DNA from: Bacteroidia bacterium
GTDB lineage: Bacteria > Bacteroidota > Bacteroidia > UKL13-3
Direction of reading: 5' to 3'
DNA length: 64,000 nucleotides
Assembly: GCA_023151275.1 (NCBI GenBank)
Contig: JAKLJI010000002.1
Coordinates: forward strand, 59,038 to 123,037
Shown here piece after piece: positions 46,334 through 55,827 of this stretch (position 1 is the stretch's first letter; each line of letters starts with the position of its first letter). The position numbers were made by a program, and so were the translations under genes. The notes under the pieces were generated by a model, which worked only from the letters and a program-made list of their open reading frames with translations, was not told the DNA's origin and did not search any database.

Positions 46334-47278
46334 ATGAAACTGAATAAATTCATTTTAACAGGTATTCTTGGAACCTTTTGTGCCGGTTCGCTTTGGGCGC
46401 AATTGAGCCCGGGTTCGGAAAACTTTATATTCAATCCGATTGCCATCAATCCTGCTCTATCTGGCTTACATTCCAATCAATTGCAATTGGGTTTTGAAGC
46501 TCGTTGGTTAGGAATAGAAGGTGCCCCAAAATCAGGATACTTGAGGTACGATAAAATGTTTAGCGAAAACTCCGGATGGAACGCAGGTATTATTTCAGAC
46601 CATATTGGACCTATCAGTTCAATTAATTTGAACAATGGATTTGCCTACCATTTGCAAACCTTCGGAAATCATCATGCTTCATTTGGTATCCGACATAATT
46701 TAACCCAACATTACCTGAACTTAAGCACGAGCAGGTTGTTGGATGAAAATGACCCATTGCTGGCCTTTGATCAGAACAGTGTTCCGGTAAACAATTTTGA
46801 TGCTGGTTTCTCCTGGTACAATCCTGAAAGTTTTTTGATAGGTGTGAGTTATCGGAATATGATTCCACAGCGCAGGTTTAGAAGAACCCAGGTAACTGAA
46901 GATCCAAATCTTTCGTTTCACGGTTGGTACAGGCGCGAAATCAACGGTGATTTTTCATTGGAAGCAACAGGTCAATTCAATGTGGTGCGCAACTCCCCGG
47001 TTTTTATGCATTTTGCAGCCATGGGTGTTTTTCAGCAAATGTTTGCCGGAGGTTTAAACTTCAGTCCGGGTAATTCGGTAGGAATTTTCGCCTTCATTAA
47101 AACCAAAGACAAGTTGAACTTCTTTTACAATTATAACTTACCAATCTCGGCCATCTACAGTGTAAGTAAGCAATTCCATGCCATAGGAATCAGTTACCGA
47201 TTTGGCAAAGACAGGTTAGTGAATGAAACTTTCTTCATTCAACCAACCGATGGTTCAAGTGGGAATAGGTTGTTCTAA
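46334..47278 (+). CDS. PorP/SprF family T9SS outer-membrane protein
   Basis: This 314-residue protein has a signal peptide (cleavage near LWAQ, residue 23) and family marks: NPIAINPALSGLHSNQL, the YDKMFSENSGWNAGIISDHIGP stretch and FNFGISYRF-like ending (here AIGISYRFG). SprF-type proteins accompany one type B cargo such as SprB and help secrete or attach it. Its place directly after the giant cargo gene supports that pairing. A strong terminator follows. Confidence 0.92.
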   Translation: MKLNKFILTGILGTFCAGSLWAQLSPGSENFIFNPIAINPALSGLHSNQLQLGFEARWLGIEGAPKSGYLRYDKMFSENSGWNAGIISDHIGPISSINLNNGFAYHLQTFGNHHASFGIRHNLTQHYLNLSTSRLLDENDPLLAFDQNSVPVNNFDAGFSWYNPESFLIGVSYRNMIPQRRFRRTQVTEDPNLSFHGWYRREINGDFSLEATGQFNVVRNSPVFMHFAAMGVFQQMFAGGLNFSPGNSVGIFAFIKTKDKLNFFYNYNLPISAIYSVSKQFHAIGISYRFGKDRLVNETFFIQPTDGSSGNRLF

Positions 47279-47301
47279 GAAATTCCATTTCAGAAATAAA
47301 A

Positions 47302-47341
47302 AACGCCATGATGTTCCAACTAACATCATGGCGTTTTTTTT
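47302..47341 (+). terminator. Rho-independent terminator
   Basis: AACGCCATGATGTT (47302-47315) and AACATCATGGCGTT (47322-47335) pair perfectly over 14 bases, followed by six T. It closes the cargo-PorP/SprF transcript; the A run upstream may make it work in both directions. Confidence 0.95.
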
Positions 47342-47623
47342 ATTCAAATTTGAAAGGCCGAGCAAGTTGTTGAATTCAACAAAAAAACTGCTCAATCTCC
47401 AAATGGATTGCTGCTCAATTTGGTTTGATTTTATCACGCATTATTAACCCTTAAAAGCAATTAAACCCGGATTATGCATTAGAAATCGTTATGAGGGTCA
47501 AAAGGCCAAAGAAATTGATTGTTTCGTGAGCAAGGCATACCTAGTTTGGTACGCTGCGTGAGCGAAACAAGCAAGTTCAAAGGCATTTTGGGCAGTAATA
47601 GATGGACTAATGCATATGCCGGG
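47342..47623. other. Intergenic stretch after the PorP/SprF terminator
   Basis: No gene is seen. A loose inverted repeat, GTTTCG with CGAAAC about 40 bases apart (near 47522-47570), is the only structure noticed. The YkgJ gene ends here from the right, and no clear terminator for it was found. Confidence 0.4.
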
Positions 47624-48118
47624 TTAAAGCGGAATTTTCAATTTCAAACGATCAACAATTAAAGCCACGGCAGGACAAATCATGCTGTTTTCATAGGTTA
47701 TTTTCAAGCGTACCGAGAAATTGCGCTGGGAAGTATGTGGATATTCTCTGCACGCATTTGGCCTGCTTTCGTATTGCGAACAATACTTATCATCGCCCAA
47801 AAAAGGACAAGGCATGGCTTTAAACACATAGTCCTTGTCCTCGTCTATTTTCAAGAAAGTTTCTGTAAAATTCGCAGGCCGCATCTTCAACGATTTGGCA
47901 AGGCGTTCAATGTCTTTATCAAGTAGCAAAGGACCGGTAGTGGCACAACAATTAGCGCATTGCAAGCAATCTATTTCCGACCAAACCTCCTCGTCCAACT
48001 CCATCACAACCTGATCGAGGTTGCGGACTTTACTTTTTTTGAGTTTTTCGAGGTATTTCTTGGTTTGGTCCTTCTTTTTTCTCGATTGCTCTAAAATGAC
48101 TTTATAGGCGTGAATCAT
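47624..48118 (-). CDS. YkgJ family cysteine cluster protein
   Basis: This 164-residue protein has the zinc- or iron-cluster-type cysteine pattern of the YkgJ/UPF0153 family: [15 protein letters not shown], then [20 protein letters not shown] with nearby REYPH, and a last CPAV. The function is unknown. It is the last gene of a four-gene chain and overlaps ribBA by 4 bases. Confidence 0.88.
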   Translation of the reverse strand: MIHAYKVILEQSRKKKDQTKKYLEKLKKSKVRNLDQVVMELDEEVWSEIDCLQCANCCATTGPLLLDKDIERLAKSLKMRPANFTETFLKIDEDKDYVFKAMPCPFLGDDKYCSQYESRPNACREYPHTSQRNFSVRLKITYENSMICPAVALIVDRLKLKIPL

Positions 48119-49338
48119 TTCTGCTTCAACGACTCAAAATCGTGACCCATTTTTGTCCTCTTTGTTTCCAAATACTTTTGATTATGGGGATTGGCAGGAA
48201 CCGATAAAGGAACATTCTCTACGATTTCTAATCCGTAGCCTATCAGGCCTGCACGTTTGGTTGGGTTATTTGTCATTAGGCGCATTTTCTGAACTCCCAT
48301 ATCACGCAAGATCTGAGCTCCAACGCCATAATCTCTTTCATCCATTTTAAAGCCCAATTTCAAATTGGCTTCAACTGTATCAAGTCCTTGTTCCTGGAGT
48401 TTATAGGCTTTGAGTTTATTAATCAAACCAATACCTCTTCCCTCCTGGTTGATGTATAAGACCATTCCTTTTCCTTCACGTTCAATCATCTCCATGGCTT
48501 TATGCAATTGGTCTCCGCAATCGCAGCGCATGCTATGAAAAATATCTCCGGTTATGCAGGAAGAGTGAACCCGCACCAATACCGGCTCATCGGCATTCCA
48601 GGTGCCTTTTGAAAGAACAACATGCTCCTCTCCGGTATCTTTTTGGTGATAAGCTGTAAGTACAAATTGTCCATATTTGGTTGGCATTTCCACAGAAATC
48701 ACTTTTCTCACCAAGGATTCTTTTTCTAAGCGATAGGCAATCAAATCTTTAATGGTTACCAATTTCATGTCGAACTTTTCGGCAATTTTAACCAAGTCTG
48801 GAACGCGAGCCATGGTACCATCTTCATTCATGATTTCAACTATACAGCCAGCAGGTTCAAATCCGGCTAGTCGGGCAAAATCAATTGCGGCTTCTGTATG
48901 TCCTGCCCTTCTAAGAACACCTTCCGGTCTTGCTTTCAAGGGGAAAATATGCCCGGGTTTGCCCAAATCCTCGGGTTTGGTTGCCGGGTCAATCAGAGCC
49001 TGAACCGTTTTAGCGCGGTCTTGGGCTGAAATTCCAGTTGTACATCCTTTGCCCAATAAATCGACCGATACGGTGAATGGCGTTTCGTGGGAGGTTGTAT
49101 TTTGAGACACCATCAACTCCAAGCCAAGCTGCTCACAACGGGTATCGATTAATGGAGCGCAAATCAGGCCTCTGCCCTCCTTGCTCATGAAGTTAATGAT
49201 TTCAGGAGTAACGTTGCGGGCGGCAGTTAAAAAATCACCCTCATTCTCGCGGTCTTCATCATCAACAACTATAATCATCTTGCCATTGCGAATGTCTTCA
49301 ATGGCTTCCTCAATGGTATTGAATTTAAACTTACTCAT
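48115..49338 (-). CDS. ribBA: Bifunctional DHBP synthase / GTP cyclohydrolase II
   Basis: This 407-residue fusion catalyses two entry reactions of riboflavin synthesis. The N-terminal DHBP synthase domain (about residues 1-200) has [11 protein letters not shown] with its catalytic acids and [13 protein letters not shown]. The C-terminal GTP cyclohydrolase II domain (about 205-407) has the zinc ligands Cys261, Cys272 and Cys274 and the [10 protein letters not shown] loop. Length is typical. The overlaps with GT4 upstream and YkgJ downstream are 4 bases each. Confidence 0.95.
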   Translation of the reverse strand: MSKFKFNTIEEAIEDIRNGKMIIVVDDEDRENEGDFLTAARNVTPEIINFMSKEGRGLICAPLIDTRCEQLGLELMVSQNTTSHETPFTVSVDLLGKGCTTGISAQDRAKTVQALIDPATKPEDLGKPGHIFPLKARPEGVLRRAGHTEAAIDFARLAGFEPAGCIVEIMNEDGTMARVPDLVKIAEKFDMKLVTIKDLIAYRLEKESLVRKVISVEMPTKYGQFVLTAYHQKDTGEEHVVLSKGTWNADEPVLVRVHSSCITGDIFHSMRCDCGDQLHKAMEMIEREGKGMVLYINQEGRGIGLINKLKAYKLQEQGLDTVEANLKLGFKMDERDYGVGAQILRDMGVQKMRLMTNNPTKRAGLIGYGLEIVENVPLSVPANPHNQKYLETKRTKMGHDFESLKQK

Positions 49339-50534
49339 ATCCTTGTTTTAAAAAACGCCAGTAAATCGGCGGTTACTTTTTCTTGTTCGTAAAATTGCTC
49401 AATCAATTGGCGCGCATTTCTCCCGGTTTCAGCAATCACATCCGGATTGTTCACTAAGTTACCAATGACTTGAATAAACTCCTTTGCAGTATTAGCAATA
49501 TGCAATTCCTTTCCTGGTTTGGCATAAATTCCACTGCATCCCATTTCACTTACCACCATGCATTTTCCCATAGCTAATCCCTCAATCACCTTCACCCGTA
49601 TTCCACTTCCGGAAAACAAAGGAACTACCATAATTGCCGATTCTTTCATGAGTTGAATGGCATCTTCAACTTCACCCAAAACCTCTATGCCATTGCCTTG
49701 GTATGCCTTGAAATAGTCTGGCATGTTTCTTCCGGCAACCTTAAAAATCAGCTGTGGATATTGGCTATGCAAACTTGGCCAAACCTCATGGATAAACCAG
49801 TTTACAGCCTCCTGATTAGGCATCCAATCCAAGGAACCTAAATGCAATATGGTCATAGGTTGTATGGCACTTTCATCGGGTTGTAAGCGACTGATATCAG
49901 CCCCTACCGGAATCACTTCAAGTGGTTTGTTGAATCCCAGTTCCCTGAATCGCTTTTGGTCTTGCGGGGTGAAACAAACCATGCCATCAAACCCTTGTAT
50001 GCTGTTTGTTTCAAACTTTCTTAAGCGTTTGGCCAGGCTGTTGAGGTAAAATTTCTTGATCGGATTTTTTTCAATTCCTGCTAAACTTTCCCAGATTTCA
50101 AACTCTACATTATGCGACCTCAACACACATTTTGCCCGGGTATTTTCCCGGACTGTATCCAGGTAAACGCCCATGATTACACTTTCAAATAAAACCACAT
50201 CGGGGGTAAAATGAGTGAGTAATTCACGCAACATGATCCTGAATTCCCGACTGTCAAATCGGGTTACATGGTAAGATTTATTGCTGAATGCCAAATTGAC
50301 CAATGCATCCAACGGTTTCACCCGATTATCAATTTCGACTAGGTGGAAATTAGCCAGTTGTTGAACATCTTCAGGTAATTGGTTAAAATCAACCCAATGT
50401 TTACTGGTATTGAGTACAGCCGCATGTACCTCCATTCCCGCAAGTTTTAGGCCTTTTAGCAATTGATAATAAGCTAAAGTTCCTCCATCTTTCAAGGGCC
50501 AGGGAAAGCGGTTCATCACTACCAAAATCCTCAT
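49335..50534 (-). CDS. Glycosyltransferase family 4 (GT-B fold)
   Basis: This 399-residue protein has the two Rossmann domains of GT4/GT1 enzymes. The N-terminal half begins [18 protein letters not shown]; the C-terminal donor-binding half includes [21 protein letters not shown] with the conserved Glu. No membrane helix. The substrate is unknown, perhaps for envelope polysaccharide given the LptF/G neighbour. It overlaps the LptF/G gene by 4 bases and ribBA by 4 bases. Confidence 0.88.
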   Translation of the reverse strand: MRILVVMNRFPWPLKDGGTLAYYQLLKGLKLAGMEVHAAVLNTSKHWVDFNQLPEDVQQLANFHLVEIDNRVKPLDALVNLAFSNKSYHVTRFDSREFRIMLRELLTHFTPDVVLFESVIMGVYLDTVRENTRAKCVLRSHNVEFEIWESLAGIEKNPIKKFYLNSLAKRLRKFETNSIQGFDGMVCFTPQDQKRFRELGFNKPLEVIPVGADISRLQPDESAIQPMTILHLGSLDWMPNQEAVNWFIHEVWPSLHSQYPQLIFKVAGRNMPDYFKAYQGNGIEVLGEVEDAIQLMKESAIMVVPLFSGSGIRVKVIEGLAMGKCMVVSEMGCSGIYAKPGKELHIANTAKEFIQVIGNLVNNPDVIAETGRNARQLIEQFYEQEKVTADLLAFFKTRI

Positions 50535-51979
50535 GCGTTTTCCTCTTTTTTCTGAAATGGATTAATCCGCTTGAAGAATTTTGTGTAAGCACCCGCATCA
50601 AACATGGCTGAATCGGATGCAGCCTTCCAGGTTAGAAAAAGACCCAATGGAATAAAAACAAATATGCCAAACCACATACCTTGCAAAGGAGCCCAGGCCA
50701 TGGTTTTGGCGGCTTTTTCTCCGCTAAGTGAAACAATGTGGTAGCATACATACATCAACACCGAAACAACAACAGGTAATCCGAATCCGCCTTTGCGGAT
50801 AATTGAACCCAATGGAGCGCCAATAAAAAACATCACAATACAGGCAATGGATAAAATGAACTTTCTATGCCATTCAATCCGATGCCGGGCGTGCAATTTA
50901 TTTAATTCATTAAACTCGGTAATGCTGTATTCTATAATATTTCTCACGGTGCGGGCATTGTTTGCCGCTATAGCATAAACCTGCGAAGCCTGTTCTGGTT
51001 TTGGAACAAGGTGTCCTAGTGTATCTGCCAAGGTAAGCGCTTTGGCTTTCATCCCCTTGGGTAAAAGGGTATCCGATGGATATTTGGTAAAAAAGTAATA
51101 AGGTTGAACATAGCCTTTCAACAACTCATATTTATTGTAAGCCAAACTATCCAACGAATCTGAGGCATGTTGCAATTCAAGCACATTCAGCATTTCCCAA
51201 TGTTGTTTAAACATGCTTTCATCAGAACGGCTGAACTTAAAGCTATTCATGTCGAAGGTAATTTGCTCTTTCTTAAAAAAAGTAGCTGTATGCGGTCTGG
51301 ATAGATGGTAACCTCTTACCTTTTCCAATTCCTCATACCTTGAACCATCGTACAAGTTTAGAAACAGGTAACGGTTGTCCTCACTCATTTGCATATTGCC
51401 ACGCTTGGCAAACAAAATGGTGCTTTGTAACTGACTTTCACGCTGGTCGTAAATGAGGATATTTGAAAGCTCTTGCGTTTTGTTGTCTTTTTTACCAATC
51501 CGAATGGTAATTCCCGGAATATCCTGACTAAACACACCCTCTCTTAATGCAAGAGAGGGTTTCTGCTGGCGAATATCGTACAACAGGGAACCCCGCTTTA
51601 AATTGGCTTGAGGAATGAGAATATTGGAAACGAAAAATCCAAACAGGGCAATCAGCAACATAATCATCATCATGGGCTTAAACATGCGCCAAATAGATAT
51701 GCCCGAAGCCTTGGCTGCCACCAACTCATAGCTTTCACCCAAGTTGCCAAAGGTCATAATGGAAGATAACAAAACCGATAAAGGAAGTGCTTGTGGAACC
51801 AAACTCGCCGAGAAGTAAAATAGCAATTCACCAATTACCAGCCAATCAAGTCCCTTTCCTACGAGTTCATCCACATAGAGCCAGATTACCTGCATCAACA
51901 AAATCAACATAACAATCAGAAAGGTGGGTATAAATGCCTTCAGATAACTTCTGATTATAAACTGGTAAAACTTCTTCAC
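50531..51979 (-). CDS. LptF/LptG family permease
   Basis: This 482-residue membrane protein belongs to the YjgP/YjgQ family, the permease that extracts lipopolysaccharide from the inner membrane with LptB. There are N-terminal helices (IPTFLIVMLILLMQVIWLYV), a long periplasmic beta-jellyroll domain (about residues 120-380) and three C-terminal helices. I place the start at the GTG at 51979, since VKKFYQF matches the usual N-terminus of the family and the ATG at 52009 would overlap the divergent gene at 52001. The usual partner permease is not in the window. Confidence 0.86.
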   Translation of the reverse strand: MKKFYQFIIRSYLKAFIPTFLIVMLILLMQVIWLYVDELVGKGLDWLVIGELLFYFSASLVPQALPLSVLLSSIMTFGNLGESYELVAAKASGISIWRMFKPMMMIMLLIALFGFFVSNILIPQANLKRGSLLYDIRQQKPSLALREGVFSQDIPGITIRIGKKDNKTQELSNILIYDQRESQLQSTILFAKRGNMQMSEDNRYLFLNLYDGSRYEELEKVRGYHLSRPHTATFFKKEQITFDMNSFKFSRSDESMFKQHWEMLNVLELQHASDSLDSLAYNKYELLKGYVQPYYFFTKYPSDTLLPKGMKAKALTLADTLGHLVPKPEQASQVYAIAANNARTVRNIIEYSITEFNELNKLHARHRIEWHRKFILSIACIVMFFIGAPLGSIIRKGGFGLPVVVSVLMYVCYHIVSLSGEKAAKTMAWAPLQGMWFGIFVFIPLGLFLTWKAASDSAMFDAGAYTKFFKRINPFQKKEENA

Positions 51980-52000
51980 GTATGCGATGTTTGTGGATGA

Positions 52001-52597
52001 ATGGCGCAAAAATCCAAAATAAAACTGACAAATGATGAGTTGAATCTGATTTGTTCAACCCACTACCCCAAGCTCAAAAAAAGTGCCATGAACCATTTGG
52101 CTCAGATAATGCAGGAAGCTGCAAACCAAAACCTACCTCTTTTTCAGAATTTAAGACCTGATTATCAATTAAATTCAAAACTATCCGCCGGTGAAAATTT
52201 CGACGATTGCCCTTGGTTGGTTATGGATATTCCGCAGCTTAAAAAGGAAAATTACCCCTTTGGTGGACGCATTTTTTTTCGTTGGGCTCAGCATTTTGCC
52301 TTTCAGTTTTTCGTGGAAAGGAAGCGCTTGTCCTCGCAACAATTTTTGGAATGGGTAAGCAAATGTCCGTTCAGGTGTAGAATTTTGGTTACAACCCGTC
52401 TTTGGGAAAACCGCTGGGAAGCGGCTGATTTTAAAGAAAAAGAAGAAACTTCACTTCCAGAACTTGAAGAAACTACAATAGCAACAGGCTATTTCAAGGT
52501 TATTGCAATTCTTCCAATAAAAAAATCCGATGAACTGCCTGAGCAATCCACCGGATTCTTTTCGTATTGGTTGAAAGCAATCGAATCAACCTCCTAG
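52001..52597 (+). CDS. Uncharacterised protein
   Basis: This 198-residue protein is not recognised. It is soluble, rich in Leu, Glu and Lys, with three tryptophans in the segment WAQHFAFQFFVERKRLSSQQF and later, and has cysteines at CPW and CPFRCR. The start is 22 bases from the LptF/G start on the other strand. Its 3' end overlaps the START-like gene on the minus strand by 12 bases. Confidence 0.7.
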   Translation: MAQKSKIKLTNDELNLICSTHYPKLKKSAMNHLAQIMQEAANQNLPLFQNLRPDYQLNSKLSAGENFDDCPWLVMDIPQLKKENYPFGGRIFFRWAQHFAFQFFVERKRLSSQQFLEWVSKCPFRCRILVTTRLWENRWEAADFKEKEETSLPELEETTIATGYFKVIAILPIKKSDELPEQSTGFFSYWLKAIESTS

Positions 52598-52972
52598 TAA
52601 GGTTTTCAAATCATGTACCTGATTTTCCCAAAGTTGTATGGCATTTTTCTCATCAATGGGCTCAACATAATCAGTAACAACAAGCGCTACGTCATCCGTT
52701 AATTCATCTTGGAGAATTTCAAATTCAAAGTATTCTTCTTCCACTGCATCTTTCCAACGGAAACGGATGCCTTTGTTTTGGGTCTTTTTTAATAGCTCGG
52801 CAATGCTTTCGTCGCCGTCCCACTTAAACTTGTAGAAATTGTTGTAAATATCTACATCGTTGCAGAACCATTGCGACAAACCGGATGGAGAGCTAATGTA
52901 GTTGAACAACATGGCAGGGGATGCCTTGATTTCAAACTCCATTCTGATTTTCTTTTTCGTCGACTTAGCCAT
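52586..52972 (-). CDS. START-like (SRPBCC) domain protein
   Basis: This 128-residue protein has the helix-grip fold pattern: RMEFEIKASPAMLFNYISSPSGLSQWFCNDVDI at the start and DELTDDVALVVTDYVEP before the end. This is the small START-like family of Bacteroidota; ligand unknown. The start is set at 52972 (MAKSTKKKIRM). It converges on the gene at 52001 with a 12-base 3' overlap, so the two may interfere in transcription, which is inference. Confidence 0.83.
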   Translation of the reverse strand: MAKSTKKKIRMEFEIKASPAMLFNYISSPSGLSQWFCNDVDIYNNFYKFKWDGDESIAELLKKTQNKGIRFRWKDAVEEEYFEFEILQDELTDDVALVVTDYVEPIDEKNAIQLWENQVHDLKTLLGG

Positions 52973-53092
52973 TCTTGAGGTCTCTTTAGGTTTTGGCAAA
53001 TATAAATTTTTCAGAGTCTTGACCAACCTTTTTTACAGAATTAAGGTAAGGCGCTGATTTACAAAGACATGAAATTCATAAATATCAGCCAA

Positions 53093-55075
53093 CTACTTGT
53101 TTTTTTCTTCGGTTGTAATGGTTACTGGGCCTACCTGCTTTTTGCGAATTAGCTTGGTATTGCCATTTTCATCTCGAGTTTCAATCTTCACTTCCTCCTT
53201 TTTTCCCTTGCCATTATCCGAAATCGTGATTTTTAGTCCTTTCTCTTTATCCTCGCCTTTTCCATCCTTAATTTCAAAATGAAAATCGCCATCACTCGAT
53301 TCTAAATCTGCATCAATATTTACAGATTCTACATCCGATTCGTTTTGATCTCCTTCGCAATCCAGGCAATGAATTTCATCCTTACCAACCTGAAACAAAC
53401 TACCTTCCATTTCGTCAAAGTTGCGGTCGTCTAATACCTCGCGAATAGCAGCATCTGTTTTCAAAATCGTGTTTTCAGGAACAATCAATACCAAGGTAAC
53501 ACGCTGCATGGCATAGCGATTTTGCATATCCAAGCTAAAGTAATTGGGTAAAACAAGCTTGTTACCTTCAAAATTCGGAACGTAATTCACCAAACCAATA
53601 AACTCCTTTGCAAGCGGGCGACTTGCCCCACGGGCCTTGAATATCATTTTTAATCCAACCGAATCCTTGGGACCGGCTTTGCGGATGCGCAACTCTTCTA
53701 TTTCTGCATAAACTTTTGAATTGGAACGGTCAATAACAAATCCGGATTGATTGATGGTTAACTCCCCATCTTCTCCTCCCCAGGAGCCGTTTTCAACTTC
53801 CGGAATTAAGCGGCCTTCCAAAACCAAGGTATCCGATTTGGAGAATGCTAAAGCATGAAACTGGGTTTTACTTTCCTGAACCTTGAACATATTGGCAATG
53901 CTTATGCCTGAATAAAGGGTTAATCCAAGGCCAATAGCAAACATAGCCGCTAAGCTGCCAGCCGTTATCGACCTATTCATGTGAACATTGAATATCAAGC
54001 GAATCAACAAAAGCAATAATCCCAATGCCGGAGCAACCAATACCAAAAACAATCCCAATTTTCCCGCCCAAATCAAACTTTGGTCTTTAATAGCAAAATC
54101 AATCATTTCATTCAACCAGGCAGTATTGCCAATGTTCATAAAGGTGGATATTACGCCAACGCTGATAGCCATAATCACTATAAAAACCAGAAAGGCAATA
54201 AAACCCAGAACCAATTTCACAAATCCTCGAAGCAACGTACCCAATACATCACCTCCACGTTCGGTAAATTGGCCAATGCGGCCAGGACCACCGGCTCCCG
54301 ACATCACTTCTTTTTCAATACTTTTAATATCTACCGGCTCACCGCGCATCATAAGTTTATCTGCGGCAGTTTGAGCTTTCGGCGTTATGGCCCAAAGAAT
54401 AATATACAACCAAAAACCAGAGCCAAAAGCAAACAAGGCAACTACAAATGCCAGGCGAATCCAAACCACATCCAATCCAAAATAGGCGGCTAAACCCGAG
54501 CTTACACCGGACAATACGCGATTATCGGGATCACGAAACAAACGACGGGTTCTGTGCAGCTTTTGCAAACGCATCGCTTCCGATTCTTCACCTCTCGCCT
54601 CAGGTAAAACCACCCAAAGTACCAGATAAAACAGAATACCTGAACCGTAAACAATCACACTTACCACAAACAGCAAGCGCACAATTACCGGATCTATTTG
54701 AAAAAACGATGCAAAACCCGAAGCAACACCACCCAATTTGCTATCAAAAGGATTTCGGCGCAGGCGACGAACCCTGAATTTATCAGAAACGGGAGCTCCA
54801 TGTATAGCCTTGCTTTCTTCCTCGGCCGACATTTGTCCAATATCACCCATTATGCCACATACATAATTAACATCCTCTGCGTTTAACGTGTTGCGGCTTG
54901 TATCCAAACGCTCACTAAACAATTCTGCCATGCGCGATTCAATGTCCGATACAATTTCTGTATTGCCTGCAAAATGGGCATGCAATTCATTGATGTAAGT
55001 TCTAAGCTGATGGTAGGCCGATTCCTCAATAAAGAAGATTACCCCTCCCAGGTTTACCTGAAATACTTTTTCCAT
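53093..55075 (-). CDS. PspC domain membrane protein (two PspC modules)
   Basis: This 660-residue protein holds an N-terminal soluble part (about residues 1-90), two tandem PspC modules (about 100-165, containing KLGGVASGFASFFQIDP and ending WVVLPEA; about 175-235, containing RVLSGVSSGLAAYFGLD), then three further membrane helices (about 280-400) and a C-terminal adhesin-like beta-rich domain (about 410-660), charged and Lys-rich at the end. PspC proteins sense envelope stress. It lies 2 bases downstream of the PadR gene and is likely in the same transcript. Confidence 0.9.
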   Translation of the reverse strand: MEKVFQVNLGGVIFFIEESAYHQLRTYINELHAHFAGNTEIVSDIESRMAELFSERLDTSRNTLNAEDVNYVCGIMGDIGQMSAEEESKAIHGAPVSDKFRVRRLRRNPFDSKLGGVASGFASFFQIDPVIVRLLFVVSVIVYGSGILFYLVLWVVLPEARGEESEAMRLQKLHRTRRLFRDPDNRVLSGVSSGLAAYFGLDVVWIRLAFVVALFAFGSGFWLYIILWAITPKAQTAADKLMMRGEPVDIKSIEKEVMSGAGGPGRIGQFTERGGDVLGTLLRGFVKLVLGFIAFLVFIVIMAISVGVISTFMNIGNTAWLNEMIDFAIKDQSLIWAGKLGLFLVLVAPALGLLLLLIRLIFNVHMNRSITAGSLAAMFAIGLGLTLYSGISIANMFKVQESKTQFHALAFSKSDTLVLEGRLIPEVENGSWGGEDGELTINQSGFVIDRSNSKVYAEIEELRIRKAGPKDSVGLKMIFKARGASRPLAKEFIGLVNYVPNFEGNKLVLPNYFSLDMQNRYAMQRVTLVLIVPENTILKTDAAIREVLDDRNFDEMEGSLFQVGKDEIHCLDCEGDQNESDVESVNIDADLESSDGDFHFEIKDGKGEDKEKGLKITISDNGKGKKEEVKIETRDENGNTKLIRKKQVGPVTITTEEKNK

Positions 55076-55077
55076 GA

Positions 55078-55422
55078 TTATGCGTGTTTATTTGTTGTTT
55101 TTAATGTGAGTTGTTCCACCGATTCAACCAGTTCCTTCCAGGTAACCTGAAGCTCTTCCATAAATTTCCGGCCTTCCTCGGTAAGTTGATAGTACTTGCG
55201 AGGTGGACCACTTTTGCTTTCCACCCAGTTGTAACTAAGCAATCCATCATTTTTCAGGCGACTTAGCAAGGGATACATCGTACCCTCTACAACAATCAAC
55301 CTGGCGGCCTTCATTTCCTCCAGAATATCGCTGGTATAGGCCTCTCCCCTGCTTATGATGTGCAGGATGCAATACTCCAATATGCCCTTTTTCATTTGGG
55401 CTTTACTGTTTTCAATATCCAT
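55078..55422 (-). CDS. PadR family transcriptional regulator
   Basis: This 114-residue winged-helix regulator has the PadR N-terminal marks: KGILEYCILHIISRGEAYTSDILEEM, EGTMYPLLSRLKNDGLL, and SKSGPPRKYYQLTEEGR as recognition wing. It precedes the PspC gene by 2 bases and would be its repressor. Pairing of PadR with PspC is a common Bacteroidota arrangement. A candidate promoter and inverted repeat lie just upstream. Confidence 0.93.
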   Translation of the reverse strand: MDIENSKAQMKKGILEYCILHIISRGEAYTSDILEEMKAARLIVVEGTMYPLLSRLKNDGLLSYNWVESKSGPPRKYYQLTEEGRKFMEELQVTWKELVESVEQLTLKTTNKHA

Positions 55423-55455
55423 ATTTCATTCCATTACAAGGTTCAAACTATGGCA

Positions 55456-55514
55456 CAAATCTATTCATAAGATGGTACTTTGCAATACATAATACTATAT
55501 AAAATCACAAAGTA
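55456..55514 (-). promoter_or_regulatory. Promoter and candidate PadR operator upstream of padR-pspC
   Basis: Read on the minus strand, TTG (55485-55483) is followed after 19 bases by TAGATTTG (55463-55456), an exact TAnnTTTG -7 element with proper spacing. The inverted repeat TACTTTG (55476-55482) and CAAAGTA (55508-55514) overlaps the -33 area, a suitable place for PadR autorepression. The operator role is inferred. Confidence 0.6.
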
Positions 55515-55620
55515 TAGATTTTCAATGCATTAATTTCGAGCTATGGCAAGAATTGGGGTTCAAATCAAAATTATGGAGTTGGGCGCCGCCGCCTTCTAAT
55601 CCCATAATCGGATATAAATG

Positions 55621-55796
55621 ACGTTTCGCGGCCGGGCCGTCCGCATTATTCCTCCCTGTCGGATCCTGCTGCCTGTAGCTGCCTTGCCGGGCTTCCTCCG
55701 GTCGCCGGCCTTGCAGCACAGGCAGCGGCCCGACAGGTCCGGGATAATCAGCTGCCGTCCCTGGCGCAAATTTCCGTAACCATCAAAAATTCTCGG
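55621..55796 (-). repeat. GC-rich structured element, copy 2 (candidate ncRNA or palindromic repeat)
   Basis: 95 of 140 bases at 55621-55760 are G or C. Read on the minus strand: CCTGTCGG (55737-55730) pairs with CCGACAGG (55662-55655); GCTGCCTGTGCTGC (55726-55713) pairs with GCAGCTACAGGCAGC (55682-55668), 14 pairs and one bulge; ATTAT (55748-55744) pairs with ATAAT (55649-55645) outside. The apical motif GGCGACCGGAGGAAGCCC (55706-55689) matches that of copy 1 except for one extra base there. GGCCCGGCC (55638-55630) and CCGAGAAT (55796-55789) also match blocks flanking copy 1. It has no neighbouring gene within about 200 bases on either side. Confidence 0.75.
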
Positions 55797-55827
55797 ATGT
55801 GGTAATTCATAATTAGGGAAGCCTAAA

